From NCBI GenBank assembly GCA_020249265.1, contig JADCGA010000004.1, positions 62,001 to 126,000 of the forward strand: a stretch of 64,000 nucleotides of DNA, given 5' to 3'. The stretch's first letter is position 1. The number at the start of each line of letters is the position of its first letter. Source of the stretch: Roseomonas sp. Lineage in GTDB: Bacteria > Pseudomonadota > Alphaproteobacteria > Acetobacterales > Acetobacteraceae. Positions 45,274-53,878 of the stretch are shown here, in pieces. A program made the position numbers and the translations under genes. A model generated the notes under the pieces. The model did no database searches and had not been told where the DNA came from. It worked only from the letters and a program-made list of their open reading frames with translations.

Positions 45274-45810
45274 ATGAATACCATCGCCAAGGCAAAGGGC
45301 CTTTTGATGGAACCCGGCAAAACCTGGGATGCCATAGCGGCGGAACCCATGACGCTTGGCGGTGTTCTCACCAGCTACGTGCTGCCCTTGGCCGCGATTC
45401 CTTCCATCGGCAGCGCGATTGGCACGTTTTTGGGCGGAAATCTGCCGAATTTCGGTGAATTGGTGATCAGCTACGTCATTGCGGTGGTGAGCGTGCTGAT
45501 CATGGGCAAGATCATGCCGCCCTTGGCCGCGCGTTTTGGCGCGACGCCAGATGCTGATGCGGGCATGAAGCTGGCGGCCTTCGCGCCGACTGGCGCCTGG
45601 TTGGGTGGGCTTGCGCTGATCGTGCCCTCCCTGGGCGGGTTTCTGGCACTGATCGGGGCGCTTTATACGCTTTATCTTTTTTATGATGGCGCGCAGCGGC
45701 TGTTTCCCGTTGCGCAGATAAAGGCGCGGATGCTGGGCTTTTCCGCCGTTTTGGCCTCCATTCTGTTGAATATGCTGATTGGCCTCGCGGTGGGCATCCT
45801 TTCCGCCTGA
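45274..45810 (+). CDS. Yip1-family membrane protein
   Basis: 178 aa with about five hydrophobic segments. The Yip1-domain pattern includes KGLLMEPGKTWDAIAAEPMT near the start and FYDGAQRLFPVAQIKA. The function of bacterial Yip1 proteins is unknown. AGGAGG lies 8 nt before the ATG. It is divergent from the AmpG-like gene and 44 nt upstream of the NDUFA9-like gene. Confidence 0.88.
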   Translation: MNTIAKAKGLLMEPGKTWDAIAAEPMTLGGVLTSYVLPLAAIPSIGSAIGTFLGGNLPNFGELVISYVIAVVSVLIMGKIMPPLAARFGATPDADAGMKLAAFAPTGAWLGGLALIVPSLGGFLALIGALYTLYLFYDGAQRLFPVAQIKARMLGFSAVLASILLNMLIGLAVGILSA

Positions 45811-45854
45811 GCCTGCACGCCCATATGGGGCGTGACGAGGCAAGGGTGGATGCA

Positions 45855-46787
45855 ATGCTTGTGACAGTTTTTGGCGGCGCCGGCTTTATCGGGCGCCATA
45901 TTGTGCAGCGCCTGGCGGCGGCCGGGCACAGCATCCGCATTGCGGGGCGGAATACGGAACGTGCCGCGCGACTTTGCACCATGGGGGGTGTGGGGCAGAT
46001 CACGCCCATCTCCGCCTCGGTCACGCATGAGGCTTCCTGCGCCCGCGCCATCGCCAGGGCTGATCTGGTCATCAACCTAGTCGGCATTCTGTTCGAAAGC
46101 CGCGCCGGGGATTTCCAGCGCATCCAGGCCGAAGGGGCGGGGCGCGTCGCGCGCCTGGCCGCGGCGGCGGGGGCCAAGCGATTCCTGCATCTTTCCGCGA
46201 TTGGCGCCGATGCCGGAAGCCCAAGCCTTTACGCGCAAACCAAGGCAGCGGGCGAAGCGGCGGTGCTGACGGCCTTCCCTGGTGCCATCATCCTGCGCCC
46301 TTCCGTTGTGTTCGGGCCGGATGATCAATTCTTCAACCGCTTCGCCGGGCTTGGCGCCATGCTGCCCTTCATGCCGGTGGTGGCGGGCGAAACGCGCTTT
46401 CAGCCGGTTTATGTGGGCGATGTCGCGGATGCGGCGATGGCGGCCCTTTCGGACCCATCCGCAGCCGGCAAGGTCTTCGAATTGGGTGGCCCGCGCGTGA
46501 TGAGCATGCGGCAAGTGCTGCGCTATATTTTGGATGTGACAGGCCGGCGCCGCCCCATGATCGCCCTGCCAGAGGGCTTCGTGCGCCTGCAAGCCCGCCT
46601 GGGGGAGCTACTGCCAACGCCGCCGCTTACGCGCGATCAGCTGATTCTGCTGGGCAAGGATAATGTGGTTTCGCCCAATGCCTCGGGATTTCAGGCACTT
46701 GGCATTGAACCCAAGGCGGTGGAGGCGATTGTGCCGGCCTATCTGGCGCGGTTTCGCCAGGGCGGGCAACGGGCGGCGGCATCATAA
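45855..46787 (+). CDS. Complex I NDUFA9-like NAD(P)-binding protein
   Basis: 310 aa from ATG 45855 (MLVTVFGGAGFIGRHIVQRL); the track uses ATG 45825. Atypical SDR with the GGAGFIGR dinucleotide motif, LVGILFESR, LSAIGADAGSPSLYAQTKAA (YxxxK retained) and LRPSVVFGPDDQFFN. Alphaproteobacterial relatives are annotated as complex I NDUFA9 subunit family or UbiX-associated reductases. A role in complex I stability or quinone metabolism is inference. Confidence 0.88.
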   Translation: MLVTVFGGAGFIGRHIVQRLAAAGHSIRIAGRNTERAARLCTMGGVGQITPISASVTHEASCARAIARADLVINLVGILFESRAGDFQRIQAEGAGRVARLAAAAGAKRFLHLSAIGADAGSPSLYAQTKAAGEAAVLTAFPGAIILRPSVVFGPDDQFFNRFAGLGAMLPFMPVVAGETRFQPVYVGDVADAAMAALSDPSAAGKVFELGGPRVMSMRQVLRYILDVTGRRRPMIALPEGFVRLQARLGELLPTPPLTRDQLILLGKDNVVSPNASGFQALGIEPKAVEAIVPAYLARFRQGGQRAAAS

Positions 46788-46963
46788 AGTCCGAAACGGT
46801 CATATTTTCGGAGTGCAATAGGTCGTTGGAAAGATATAAGGTGGAGGCTACTCTCATTTAGGTCATATTTTCTGTCCTTATTGCGCAAAAAAGACTCGCT
46901 TTGGCGATTGGCTTTGGTTATGGGGGCCTTCTGGGCTCAACCGCGACCAAGGACACCCCCCCG
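46788..46963 (+). promoter_or_regulatory. gltD upstream region with duplicated GGTCATATTTTC
   Basis: A less GC-rich intergenic stretch of about 175 nt. GGTCATATTTTC occurs at 46798-46809 and exactly again at 46861-46872, 63 bp (about six helical turns) apart. Between them is AAAGATATAAGG, a possible -10-like element. The paired sites and helical phasing suggest binding sites for a regulator of the glutamate synthase operon. Confidence 0.45.
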
Positions 46964-48403
46964 ATGGCCGAGAAAATGCTGCAATTCGTGCGCTTGGCGC
47001 AGCACCAGCCGGATAAGCGGGAAGCGACCGACCGCCGCGCCGATTGGGCCGAAGTCTATCGCCCCTTCGTGGCGGAAGCGGCCTCAGAGCAGGCATCCCG
47101 CTGTTCCCAATGCGGCGTGCCCTTCTGCCAGGTGCATTGCCCGCTCAATAACAACATCCCGGATTGGCTGAAGCTGACCGCCGAAGGCCGGCTTGAAGAA
47201 GCCTATGAGGTCGCGTCCGCCACCAATAACTTCCCCGAAATTTGTGGCCGTGTTTGCCCTCAGGATCGGCTTTGCGAAGGCAATTGCGTGATCGAAAAGG
47301 GGTTCAATTCGGTCACGATTGGCGCGGTGGAAAAATACATCACTGATACGGCCTGGGAGAATGGCTGGGTGAAGCCGCCCAAGCCCGTCCGCGAAAGGGC
47401 AGAGAGCATCGGCATTATCGGCGCCGGCCCCGCCGGCATGGCAGCGGCGGAAAGGCTCCGCGTGCTGGGCTTTCAAGTGGTGATTTATGATCGGCATGAC
47501 CGCGCCGGCGGGCTGATGATGTACGGCATCCCAAACTTCAAGTTGGAAAAGGATGTGGTGCTGCGGCGCTGGTACCAATACGCCGAAGGCGGCATTGAAT
47601 TCCGGCTGAATTGCGCGGTGGGGCGCGATATTTCGCTGGCGGAATTGCGCGGCAACCATGCCGCAGTGCTGATTGCGACCGGTGTCTACAAGGCACGCGA
47701 TATCGCCGTACCGGGCGCTGATCTGCCCGGCGTGGTAGCGGCGCTGGATTTTTTGATTGCGTCCAACCGCAAGGGCTTGGGCGATGCCGTGCCCGAATTC
47801 GATTCCGGTGCGCTCAATGCCGAAGGCCGCCATGTGGTGGTGATTGGTGGTGGCGATACCGCGATGGATTGCGTGCGCACCGCAACGCGGCAGGGCGCTG
47901 CTTCCGTCACCTGCCTTTATCGGCGCGACAAGGCGAATATGCCTGGTTCCATGCGCGAAGTGTATAATGCTGAAGAAGAAGGCGTGCGCTTTGAATGGCT
48001 AGCTGCGCCAGAAGCCTTTGAAGGCAAGGCGAAGGTCGAAGGCGTACGCGCGGTGCGCATGCATCTTGGCCTGCCGGATGCAACTGGCCGGCAGCAGGTG
48101 GAAGCCATCGCGGGCAGTGATTTCACCCTGAAGGCAGATTTGGTGATCAAGGCGCTTGGCTTCGACCCGGAAGATTTGCCGATGATGTTTGAAGAATCCG
48201 CGCTTTCCGTCACGCGCTGGGGCACGCTGAAGGTGGACCATCGCAGCATGATGACAGCGCTGCCGGGCGTTTTCGCCGCGGGCGATATTGTGCGCGGCGC
48301 GTCGCTGGTGGTGTGGGGCATTCGCGATGGCCGCGATGTGGCGGAACAGATCGCGGCTTTTGTTGAGAAGCGGAGCACGGCGCTGGCCGTGGCAGCGGAA
48401 TGA
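46964..48403 (+). CDS. gltD: Glutamate synthase (NADPH) small subunit
   Basis: Transfers electrons from NADPH to GltB for glutamate synthesis. From ATG 46964 (MAEKMLQFVRLAQHQPDKRE) it is 479 aa; the track adds 21 residues. N-terminal 4Fe-4S cysteines are CSQCGVPFCQVHCPLNNNIPDW and CGRVCPQDRLCEGNC. FAD motif IGIIGAGPAGMAAAERL, NADPH motif VVIGGGDTAMDC, C-terminal FAAGDIVRGASLVVW. Its stop overlaps the next gene. Confidence 0.97.
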   Translation: MAEKMLQFVRLAQHQPDKREATDRRADWAEVYRPFVAEAASEQASRCSQCGVPFCQVHCPLNNNIPDWLKLTAEGRLEEAYEVASATNNFPEICGRVCPQDRLCEGNCVIEKGFNSVTIGAVEKYITDTAWENGWVKPPKPVRERAESIGIIGAGPAGMAAAERLRVLGFQVVIYDRHDRAGGLMMYGIPNFKLEKDVVLRRWYQYAEGGIEFRLNCAVGRDISLAELRGNHAAVLIATGVYKARDIAVPGADLPGVVAALDFLIASNRKGLGDAVPEFDSGALNAEGRHVVVIGGGDTAMDCVRTATRQGAASVTCLYRRDKANMPGSMREVYNAEEEGVRFEWLAAPEAFEGKAKVEGVRAVRMHLGLPDATGRQQVEAIAGSDFTLKADLVIKALGFDPEDLPMMFEESALSVTRWGTLKVDHRSMMTALPGVFAAGDIVRGASLVVWGIRDGRDVAEQIAAFVEKRSTALAVAAE

Positions 48404-48891
48404 TGCGTCGTTTGATCCTGGCTTTGCTGTTGCTGGCCTCTCCTGCCTTCGCGCAACAGCCGAATGCGCAAGACGAAAAGCTGGTTGCTGCGCGGGAATT
48501 GGTGGCGGCGATGCGCGCTGAATCGCAAATCCTGACCACGATTGATGCCATGCGCGGCTATTTGGTGCAGTCATTCGTGACTGCCGCACCGCAGCTTGGT
48601 GAAGACCGAGCGCGCGCGTTGGTGGATGAATTCATCATGCCGGAGTTCCGCGCAGGCGTTGGTGAATTTCCAGAGCTGATCGCCGGGCTTTACGCGCAGC
48701 GCTTGTCTGCCGCCGAGCTGCGCGAGTTGGCGCGCTTCTATCGAACAGCGCTTGGTCAGCGCCTGCTTGAAATCACGCCTGAAATCACGGCCGCCATCAC
48801 GCCCATCGCTGCCGCTTGGGGGCAGCGTGTGGTGCAGCAGGCCCTCACCAAGCACCGAGACGCACTTCGGCAACGCGGCTTGCCGCTCTAG
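48400..48891 (+). CDS. DUF2059-domain secreted protein between gltD and gltB
   Basis: 163 aa. The signal peptide MMRRLILALLLLASPAFAQQ sends it to the periplasm. The DUF2059 part includes FPELIAGLYAQRLSAAELRE and LARFYRTALGQRLLEITPEI. The function is unknown. ATG 48400 overlaps the gltD TGA, and gltB starts 16 nt after its stop, so it is embedded in the glutamate synthase operon. Confidence 0.88.
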   Translation: MMRRLILALLLLASPAFAQQPNAQDEKLVAARELVAAMRAESQILTTIDAMRGYLVQSFVTAAPQLGEDRARALVDEFIMPEFRAGVGEFPELIAGLYAQRLSAAELRELARFYRTALGQRLLEITPEITAAITPIAAAWGQRVVQQALTKHRDALRQRGLPL

Positions 48892-48907
48892 TTCTTAGGA
48901 TTGTGCC

Positions 48908-51900
48908 ATGTTGAACGAACCAGCCTTTGTTACGCATTACCAAGCCGAAGCCGCGCGCCTCTCGCGCGAGGCGCATCTGGACCTGACCGAACATGATGCC
49001 TGCGGCGTTGGCCTTGTGGCCGCGCTGGATGGCAAGCCTCGGCGGGAAGTGGTGCAGGCCGGCATTGATGCGCTGCGTGCCGTTTGGCATCGCGGCGCCG
49101 TGGATGCCGATGGCAAGACCGGCGATGGCGCGGGCATTCATATCGAAATCCCGCAAGATTTCTTCGCCGCCGTGGTAGAACGCGGTGGCGATAGGCTCCG
49201 CCCCGGGCGTATTGTGGTGGGGCAGGTGTTTCTGCCGAAATCCGATCTGGGCGCGCAGGAACGCTGCCGGCAGATTGTGGAAACCGAAATCCTCAATGCC
49301 GGCTACGCCATTTATGGCTGGCGGCAAGTACCGATCAATGTCGCCTGCATTGGTGAAAAGGCCAATGCAACCCGGCCCGAGATCGAGCAAATCCTGATCC
49401 ATGACCCGGAACAGCGCGATATCGGAACGGTTGAGCGCGATATGTATGTGATCCGCCGGCGGATCGAAAAGCAGGCTATCGCAGCGCAGATTGCGGAGCT
49501 TTATCTGTGTTCGCTCTCTGCCCGCTCCATCATCTACAAGGGCATGTTCCTGGCGGAAGCGCTGACGGAATTCTATCCTGACTTGTTGGATGAGAGGTTT
49601 GTCAGCCGCTTTGCCATTTATCATCAGCGCTATTCCACCAATACCTTCCCGACTTGGCGCCTGGCGCAGCCTTTCCGGACACTCGCGCATAATGGCGAAA
49701 TCAATACGCTGCATGGCAATGTGAATTGGATGAAGTCGCATGAAACGCGGCTTTCCCACCCGCTGCTTGATCCTTTCATGGAGGATATCAAGCCCGTGGT
49801 GCAGGCCGGCGGTTCGGATACCGCCACGCTTGATAATGTGTTCGAACTGCTCGTGCGCGCGGGGCGGGATGCGCCCATGGCCAAGGCGCTGCTGATCCCG
49901 GAAAGTCTTGGCAATAACGCCACCATGCCTACAGCGCATCGTGATCTGTTCCTGTATTGCAACGCCGTGATGGAACCCTGGGATGGTCCGGCAGCGATTT
50001 GCGCGACCGATGGCCGCTGGGTAGTGGCAGGGCTGGATCGCAATGGTCTGCGCCCTTTGCGCTATACCATCACGCAATCCGATTTGCTGATTGTCGGGTC
50101 CGAGACCGGCATGGTGAAAATCGCCGAGGATCAGGTGGCGAAAAAGGGTCGTGTTGGTCCCGGCCAATGCATTGGCGTTGATCTGGATGAAGGCCGCTTC
50201 TTTGAAGACACGGCTCTGAAGGATTTGATTTCAGGCCGCAAGCCCTTCGGCCAATGGACCGCGCGCACCACGCGCATTGATGAGATTGTGAAAGCGGAGG
50301 CCGATGAACGCGCCAATCTGACCGGTGAGGATTTGCGCCGCCGTCAGCTTTCTGTCGGCTATACCTTGGAGGAATTGGAATCCATCCTGCACCCCATGGT
50401 GGAAGACGCCAATGAGGCTGTGGGTTCCATGGGTGATGATACGCCCATCGCCGTGCTGTCAGACCAATATCGCGGCCTTCATCACTTCTTCCGCCAGGCC
50501 TTCAGCCAGGTGACCAATCCGCCGATTGATAGCCTGCGTGAAACGCGGGTGATGACGCTGAAGACGCGGCTCGGCAATCTTGGCAATATCCTGGATGAAG
50601 ACCCGACGCAGTGCGACATGCTGATGTTGGATAGCCCCGTTCTGTCCAATGCTGAATTTGACGCCATGCGCGCCTATATGGACACAACGGCCTGCGTGGT
50701 GGATTGCACCTTTCCTGTTGCGGAAGGTGAAGCGGGCCTCAGGCGCCACATTGAACGCATCCGCCGCGAAGCCGAAGAAGGTGTGCGCTCCGGCTGCGCC
50801 CATGTGATCCTGACGGATGAGGCGCAATGCGCCGAACGCGCCGTGATCCCCATGATTCTTTCTGTGGGCGCGGTGCAGACTCATCTGGTGAAGAATGGGC
50901 TCCGCACCTTTACATCGCTCAATGTCCGCGTCGCTGAATCGCTTGATGTGCATTACGTCGCGGTGTTGATTGGTGCGGGGGCGACGACGGTCAATGCCTA
51001 TCTGGCGCAGGAAAGCATCGCGGATCGGCATCGGCGCGGCCTGTTCGGCGCCGTGTCTCTGCGGGAAGCAGTTGGGCGCTACAAGAAGGCCGTTGATAAG
51101 GGCCTGCTCAAGATCATGTCCAAGATGGGGATTGGCGTTTTGTCATCCTATCGCGGTGGCATGAATTTCGAAGCCATCGGGCTTTCCCGCGCGCTGGTGG
51201 CGGAGTTTTTCCCGGGCACGCCTTCGCGCATTTCGGGCATTGGGCTTTCCGGTATTGCGCGGCGCCTACTAGCTTTGCATGCCAAGGCCTGGGCGGAAGG
51301 CGCGGTGACGCTGCCGATTGGCGGGCTTTACAAGATGCGTCGCCGTGGAGAAGCGCATGCTTTCGATGGCAACCTGATCCACACGCTGCAAAGCGCCGTC
51401 GAGTCCGAAAGCTACCAAACCTTCAAGCGCTATTCCGATGCGGTGCGGCGCCTGCCGCCCGTGGCGCTGCGCGATTTGCTCGATTTCCGGCTGGAAGGCC
51501 GCACGCCGATTGCCTTGGAAGAAGTGGAAAGCATCACGGAAATCCGCAAGCGCCTGGTGGCGCCTGGAATATCGCTCGGCGCGCTCAGCCCCGAAGCGCA
51601 TGAAACGCTTTCCATCGCCATGAACCGCATTGGCGCGCGCAGCGATTCTGGCGAAGGCGGCGAAGACCCGGCCCGCGCCAAGCCGCGCGCGAATGGCGAT
51701 AACGCCAATTCCGCGATCAAGCAGATTGCCTCTGGCCGCTTTGGCGTCACCGCCGAATACCTCAATAATTGTCGAGAGATTGAAATCAAGGTCGCGCAAG
51801 GCGCCAAGCCTGGTGAGGGCGGGCAATTGCCCGGCTTCAAGGTGACAGGGCTGATTGCGAAGCTCCGCCATTCCACACCGGGCGTGATGCTGATCAGCCC

Positions 51901-53437
51901 GCCACCGCATCATGACATTTATTCGATCGAAGATTTGGCGCAGCTGATTTACGATCTGAAGCAGATCAACCCGGACGCGACGGTGTGTGTGAAGCTGGTG
52001 AGCCGTTCGGGCATTGGCACCATTGCTGCGGGTGTTGCGAAGGCCAAGGCAGATGCGATTCTGGTTTCCGGCCATTCCGGCGGCACCGGCGCTTCGCCGC
52101 AATCTTCCATCAAGTATGCTGGTCTGCCCTGGGAAATGGGGCTGTCGGAAACGCATCAGGTATTGTTGCTCAATCGCTTGCGGCATCGCGTGAAGCTGCG
52201 CACCGATGGCGGCATCAAGACCGGGCGCGATGTGGTGATTGCCGCCATGCTGGGTGCCGAGGAATTTGGCATTGGCACGGCATCCCTGGTGGCGATGGGC
52301 TGCATCATGGTGCGGCAATGCCATTCCAATACCTGCCCTGTTGGTGTCTGCACGCAGGATGAGGCGTTGCGCGCCAAATTCGCCGGCAGCCCAGAGAAGG
52401 TGATCAATCTTTTCTCCTTCGTCGCGGAAGAAGTGCGCGAAATTCTGGCAAGCCTTGGCATGCGGAAGCTGACCGATGTGATTGGCCGCACCGATCTGCT
52501 GCAACAAGTCAGCCGCGGGTCTGAGGATTTGGATGACCTCGATCTCAACCCGTTGCTTGTGCAGGCCGATGCCGGCCCGCATGCATCCTATTGCACCTTG
52601 GAAGGCCGCAATGAGGTGCCGGAGACGTTGGATGCGGAAATGATCCGCGATGCGGAAGCGCTGTTCCGCCATGGCGAGAAAATGCAGTTGCAATACAATA
52701 TCCGCAACACGCATCGCGCCATTGGCACCAAGGTATCATCGCGCATCGTGCGGCAATTCGGCATGACAGGGCTGCAAGCTGGGCATTTGACCGTGCGGTT
52801 GCGTGGCAGTGCCGGCCAATCACTCGGCGCCTTTGGCGTGCGCGGCTTGAAGCTGGAAGTTTTTGGGGATGCCAATGACTATGTCGGCAAGGGACTTTCC
52901 GGTGCTTCCATTGTGGTGCGCCCCGCGCCGTCATCCAGCTTGATCTCCCATGAGAATACCATCATTGGGAACACGGTGCTTTACGGCGCCACCGCTGGGG
53001 AGCTTTTCGCCGCCGGCCAGGCCGGTGAGCGCTTCGCCGTGCGCAATTCCGGCGCGACTGCCGTGGTGGAAGGCTGCGGCGCCAATGGCTGTGAATACAT
53101 GACCGGCGGGACGGTGGTGATCCTTGGCGCGGTTGGCGATAATTACGGCGCAGGTTTCACCGGCGGCCAGGCCTTCATCTATGATGCGGATGGCAGTTTC
53201 GAAAAGCGCATCAATCCGGAAACTCTGCTCTGGTCGCGCCTCGCGCATCCGCATTGGGAGGAAGCGCTGCAGGATTTGATCGCGCGGCATGTGGCGGAGA
53301 CCGGCAGTCGCTTTGCCGCGCGCCTGTTGAATGAATGGGCAACAGAACGCGGGCGCTTCTGGCATGTGGTGCCGAAGGAATATGCGCAATATCTGCCGGT
53401 GCCGATGAGCGAAGCGCAGGCCATCGCGGCGGAGTAA
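48908..53437 (+). CDS. gltB: Glutamate synthase (NADPH) large subunit
   Basis: Glutamine amidotransferase plus FMN-dependent synthase. The 1509-aa protein has the family length. The catalytic Cys is C32 in LTEHDACGVGLVA, implying removal of a 31-residue propeptide. Central and FMN domains include SGHSGGTGASPQSSIKYAGL and the 3Fe-4S cysteines in GCIMVRQCHSNTCPVGVCT. The C-terminal beta-helix (GXGXG) domain contains GCGANGCEYMTGGTVVILG. It completes gltD-DUF2059-gltB. Confidence 0.98.
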   Translation: MLNEPAFVTHYQAEAARLSREAHLDLTEHDACGVGLVAALDGKPRREVVQAGIDALRAVWHRGAVDADGKTGDGAGIHIEIPQDFFAAVVERGGDRLRPGRIVVGQVFLPKSDLGAQERCRQIVETEILNAGYAIYGWRQVPINVACIGEKANATRPEIEQILIHDPEQRDIGTVERDMYVIRRRIEKQAIAAQIAELYLCSLSARSIIYKGMFLAEALTEFYPDLLDERFVSRFAIYHQRYSTNTFPTWRLAQPFRTLAHNGEINTLHGNVNWMKSHETRLSHPLLDPFMEDIKPVVQAGGSDTATLDNVFELLVRAGRDAPMAKALLIPESLGNNATMPTAHRDLFLYCNAVMEPWDGPAAICATDGRWVVAGLDRNGLRPLRYTITQSDLLIVGSETGMVKIAEDQVAKKGRVGPGQCIGVDLDEGRFFEDTALKDLISGRKPFGQWTARTTRIDEIVKAEADERANLTGEDLRRRQLSVGYTLEELESILHPMVEDANEAVGSMGDDTPIAVLSDQYRGLHHFFRQAFSQVTNPPIDSLRETRVMTLKTRLGNLGNILDEDPTQCDMLMLDSPVLSNAEFDAMRAYMDTTACVVDCTFPVAEGEAGLRRHIERIRREAEEGVRSGCAHVILTDEAQCAERAVIPMILSVGAVQTHLVKNGLRTFTSLNVRVAESLDVHYVAVLIGAGATTVNAYLAQESIADRHRRGLFGAVSLREAVGRYKKAVDKGLLKIMSKMGIGVLSSYRGGMNFEAIGLSRALVAEFFPGTPSRISGIGLSGIARRLLALHAKAWAEGAVTLPIGGLYKMRRRGEAHAFDGNLIHTLQSAVESESYQTFKRYSDAVRRLPPVALRDLLDFRLEGRTPIALEEVESITEIRKRLVAPGISLGALSPEAHETLSIAMNRIGARSDSGEGGEDPARAKPRANGDNANSAIKQIASGRFGVTAEYLNNCREIEIKVAQGAKPGEGGQLPGFKVTGLIAKLRHSTPGVMLISPPPHHDIYSIEDLAQLIYDLKQINPDATVCVKLVSRSGIGTIAAGVAKAKADAILVSGHSGGTGASPQSSIKYAGLPWEMGLSETHQVLLLNRLRHRVKLRTDGGIKTGRDVVIAAMLGAEEFGIGTASLVAMGCIMVRQCHSNTCPVGVCTQDEALRAKFAGSPEKVINLFSFVAEEVREILASLGMRKLTDVIGRTDLLQQVSRGSEDLDDLDLNPLLVQADAGPHASYCTLEGRNEVPETLDAEMIRDAEALFRHGEKMQLQYNIRNTHRAIGTKVSSRIVRQFGMTGLQAGHLTVRLRGSAGQSLGAFGVRGLKLEVFGDANDYVGKGLSGASIVVRPAPSSSLISHENTIIGNTVLYGATAGELFAAGQAGERFAVRNSGATAVVEGCGANGCEYMTGGTVVILGAVGDNYGAGFTGGQAFIYDADGSFEKRINPETLLWSRLAHPHWEEALQDLIARHVAETGSRFAARLLNEWATERGRFWHVVPKEYAQYLPVPMSEAQAIAAE

Positions 53438-53477
53438 GGCTGCTCAAAAACCCTCTGATAGATGAAAGGAAACTGAA

Positions 53478-53873
53478 ATGACGATCGAACAGATGACCCA
53501 TTATCAAAGCAAGCTGGCTTACGAGATGGATTCCTGGGACCTTCATATTGCAATCAGCAATGGTGAACCGTTCGTGGTGGTGGATGGTCGTTCCGAAGCG
53601 ACCTTTGCGCAGGAACATATCCCCGGCGCCATCAACCTGCCGCATCGGGGAATTTGCACCCTCAGCACTGAGGCTTTGGACAAGTCAAAGACTTATGTCT
53701 GCTATTGCGATGGCATTGGCTGCAACGGTTCAACCAAGACTGCGTTGAAATTGCTGACGCTGGGCTTTCAGGTGCGTGAATTGATCGGTGGTTTGGATTG
53801 GTGGAAGCGCGATGGCTATCAGACAGCGGGCGAGCAGGGGCGGGATGGCACCCCGGTTGGGTGTGGCTGCTGA
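53478..53873 (+). CDS. Rhodanese-like domain protein
   Basis: 131 aa, single rhodanese domain: VVVDGRSEATFAQEHIPGAI is the CH2A-like N-terminal motif, and the active loop is YVCYCDGIGCNGSTKTA. The loop has the C-x-G-x-x-C-N-G form seen in some single-domain rhodaneses rather than C-x5-R. A C-terminal Cys pair (VGCGC) is notable. Sulfur-transfer or arsenate/other activity is not determinable. It has RBS AGGAAA and starts 40 nt after gltB. Confidence 0.88.
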   Translation: MTIEQMTHYQSKLAYEMDSWDLHIAISNGEPFVVVDGRSEATFAQEHIPGAINLPHRGICTLSTEALDKSKTYVCYCDGIGCNGSTKTALKLLTLGFQVRELIGGLDWWKRDGYQTAGEQGRDGTPVGCGC

Positions 53874-53878
53874 AAGCC

